From NCBI GenBank assembly GCA_002339265.1, contig DDKG01000149.1:1-7837 (forward strand): a stretch of 7,837 nucleotides of DNA. Reading direction: 5' to 3'. Origin of the DNA: Massilia sp. UBA2604. GTDB lineage: Bacteria; Pseudomonadota; Gammaproteobacteria; Burkholderiales; Burkholderiaceae_D. Positions 6,858-7,837 of this stretch are shown one piece after another. Positions within the stretch are counted from its first letter, which is position 1; every line of letters starts with the position of its first letter. Below the pieces are notes generated by a model that was not told where the DNA came from, made no database searches, and saw nothing but the letters and a program-made list of their open reading frames with translations. The position numbers and the translations under genes are program-made.

Positions 6858-6887
6858 CTGACAAATCGCGTCATCCGACGCCATAAC
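6858..6887 (+). promoter_or_regulatory. Candidate sigma70 promoter of the aldehyde reductase gene
   Basis: CTGACA at 6858-6863 matches five of six bases of the -35 consensus. CATAAC at 6882-6887 matches four of six of the -10 consensus, with an 18-bp spacer. Transcription would start near 6894 and leave a short leader before the ATG at 6911. This is a by-eye match only. Confidence 0.35.
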
Positions 6888-6910
6888 GATTCAACGATAC
6901 GGAAACCCTC

Positions 6911-7837
6911 ATGACAATCAAAGCCTACGGCGCACATGCCGCCGACAAGCCACTCGAATCACTCGACATCACCCGCCGCGCGCCCGGCGCCCACGACGTC
7001 CAGATCGACATCGACTTCTGCGGCGTCTGCCACTCCGACCTGCACACGGTGCGCGCCGAATGGGCCGGCACCCTGTATCCCTGCGTGCCGGGCCACGAGA
7101 TCGTCGGCCGCGTGGCGGCGGTCGGCGCCCACGTCACCGGCCACAAGGTCGGCGACCTGGTCGGCGTCGGCTGCATGGTCGACAGCTGCCAGGCGTGCGC
7201 GGATTGCGGCGAAGGCCTCGAGAACTATTGCGACAATATGGTGGGTACCTATAACGGCCCGACCGCGGATGCGCCGGGCCATACGCTGGGTGGTTATTCG
7301 CAGCAGATCGTGGTCAACGAGCGCTTCGTGCTGCGCGTGAGCCATCCGCAGGAACAGCTGGCGGCCGTAGCGCCGCTGCTGTGCGCCGGCATCACCACCT
7401 GGTCGCCGCTGCGCCACTGGAACGCCGGTCCCGGCAAGCGCGTGGGCATCGTCGGCATCGGCGGCCTGGGTCACATGGGCATCAAGCTGGCCCACGCCCT
7501 GGGCGCCCACGTGGTCGCCTTCACCACCTCGGAATCGAAGCGCCAGGACGCCCTGGACCTGGGCGCCGACGAGGTCGTGATCTCCAGGGATGCCGATGCG
7601 ATGGCGGCCCAGGCGCGCAGCCTGGACCTGATCGTCAATACGGTCGCCGCGCCGCATGACTTGGATGCCTTCCTCAACCTGCTCAAGCGCGACGGCACCA
7701 TGGTGCTGGTCGGCGCACCGGAGTCGCCGCATCCGTCGCCGCAGGTGTTCAACCTGATCGCCAAGCGCCGCGCGATCGCCGGCTCGATGATCGGCGGCAT
7801 CCCGGAAACCCAGGAGATGCTCGACTTCTGCGCCGAG
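6911..7837 (+). CDS. yahK: YahK-like zinc-dependent alcohol dehydrogenase / aldehyde reductase (3' end cut)
   Basis: The frame is open for 309 codons to the window edge. Compared with E. coli YahK (about 349 residues), roughly 40 C-terminal residues are missing. YahK reduces a broad range of aldehydes to alcohols with NADPH in the cytoplasm, and long stretches here match it closely as I recall it (CGVCHSDLH, EWAGTLYPCVPGHEIVGRV, GPGKRVGIVGIGGLGHMGIKLAHALGAHVVAFTTSE, AGSMIGGIPETQEMLDFCAE). Catalytic-zinc ligands are C40, H62 and C158. The structural zinc site is C93, C96, C99 and C107. The Rossmann nucleotide loop is GIGGLGHMG at 182-190. This belongs to the cinnamyl-alcohol-dehydrogenase-like branch of the medium-chain dehydrogenases. 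The start ATG has only a weak GGAA 6 nt upstream, but translation from this Met aligns with YahK's N-terminus. It is divergent from the AraC-family regulator, which probably controls it. Confidence 0.92.
   Translation, partial: MTIKAYGAHAADKPLESLDITRRAPGAHDVQIDIDFCGVCHSDLHTVRAEWAGTLYPCVPGHEIVGRVAAVGAHVTGHKVGDLVGVGCMVDSCQACADCGEGLENYCDNMVGTYNGPTADAPGHTLGGYSQQIVVNERFVLRVSHPQEQLAAVAPLLCAGITTWSPLRHWNAGPGKRVGIVGIGGLGHMGIKLAHALGAHVVAFTTSESKRQDALDLGADEVVISRDADAMAAQARSLDLIVNTVAAPHDLDAFLNLLKRDGTMVLVGAPESPHPSPQVFNLIAKRRAIAGSMIGGIPETQEMLDFCAE

Larger units (their letters stand above)
6722..6910. promoter_or_regulatory. Divergent control region between the AraC-family regulator and the aldehyde reductase
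   Basis: These 189 bp are less GC-rich than the genes on either side and must contain the reductase promoter and probably that of the regulator. Visible elements are two overlapping perfect palindromes (6773-6793) and a promoter-like pair for the reductase (6858-6887). On the minus strand TTGACT (plus positions 6808-6813) is a possible -35 for the regulator. Its -10 would fall in the palindrome but is poor. CATGAAT occurs at 6786-6792 and again at 6832-6838 in the same direction. No small gene was seen. Confidence 0.6.

Noticed and set aside
6959..7732. 257-codon minus-strand open frame opposite the reductase
   Set aside because: The plus strand encodes an unmistakable YahK-like enzyme with both zinc sites; this frame is its antisense shadow.

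Overview
The window is uniformly GC-rich (by eye roughly two thirds G+C), with G/C-ending codons. It looks like a Gram-negative proteobacterial chromosome; the style and gene types fit Betaproteobacteria, perhaps an Oxalobacteraceae/Massilia-like organism, but that placement is only an impression. There are seven protein genes, two cut by the window edges. I saw no RNA genes, insertion sequences, phage genes or CRISPR arrays.

Left end (1-1770): the 3' end of a HAD-superfamily hydrolase, probably a YjjG-like nucleotidase, runs rightward. It overlaps by 24 bp, tail to tail, a leftward membrane-bound diguanylate cyclase with an extracytoplasmic Cache-like sensor, a GGEEF active site and an intact RxxD inhibitory site.

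Centre (1972-5806): a tight three-gene operon encodes a PaoABC (YagTSR)-type periplasmic molybdenum aldehyde oxidoreductase. Its parts are a Tat-exported 2Fe-2S subunit, an FAD subunit carrying the extra four-cysteine 4Fe-4S insertion typical of PaoB, and a 733-residue molybdopterin subunit with the catalytic glutamate. The gaps between genes are 3 and 1 nt.

Right end (5813-7837): an AraC-family regulator with an AraC_N domain faces the oxidase operon (6 bp between stop codons). It is divergent from a zinc-dependent alcohol dehydrogenase very similar to E. coli YahK, a broad-range NADPH-dependent aldehyde reductase, which runs off the window. The 189-bp region between these two holds two overlapping 12-bp perfect palindromes and a plausible sigma70 promoter for the reductase.

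Taken together, the right three quarters read as an aldehyde-defence locus. PaoABC would oxidise aldehydes to acids in the periplasm, the YahK-like enzyme would reduce those reaching the cytoplasm to alcohols, and the AraC-family protein is a good candidate for the aldehyde-responsive switch. Each enzyme is a known type; the less usual part is the arrangement. I found no clearly undescribed system.
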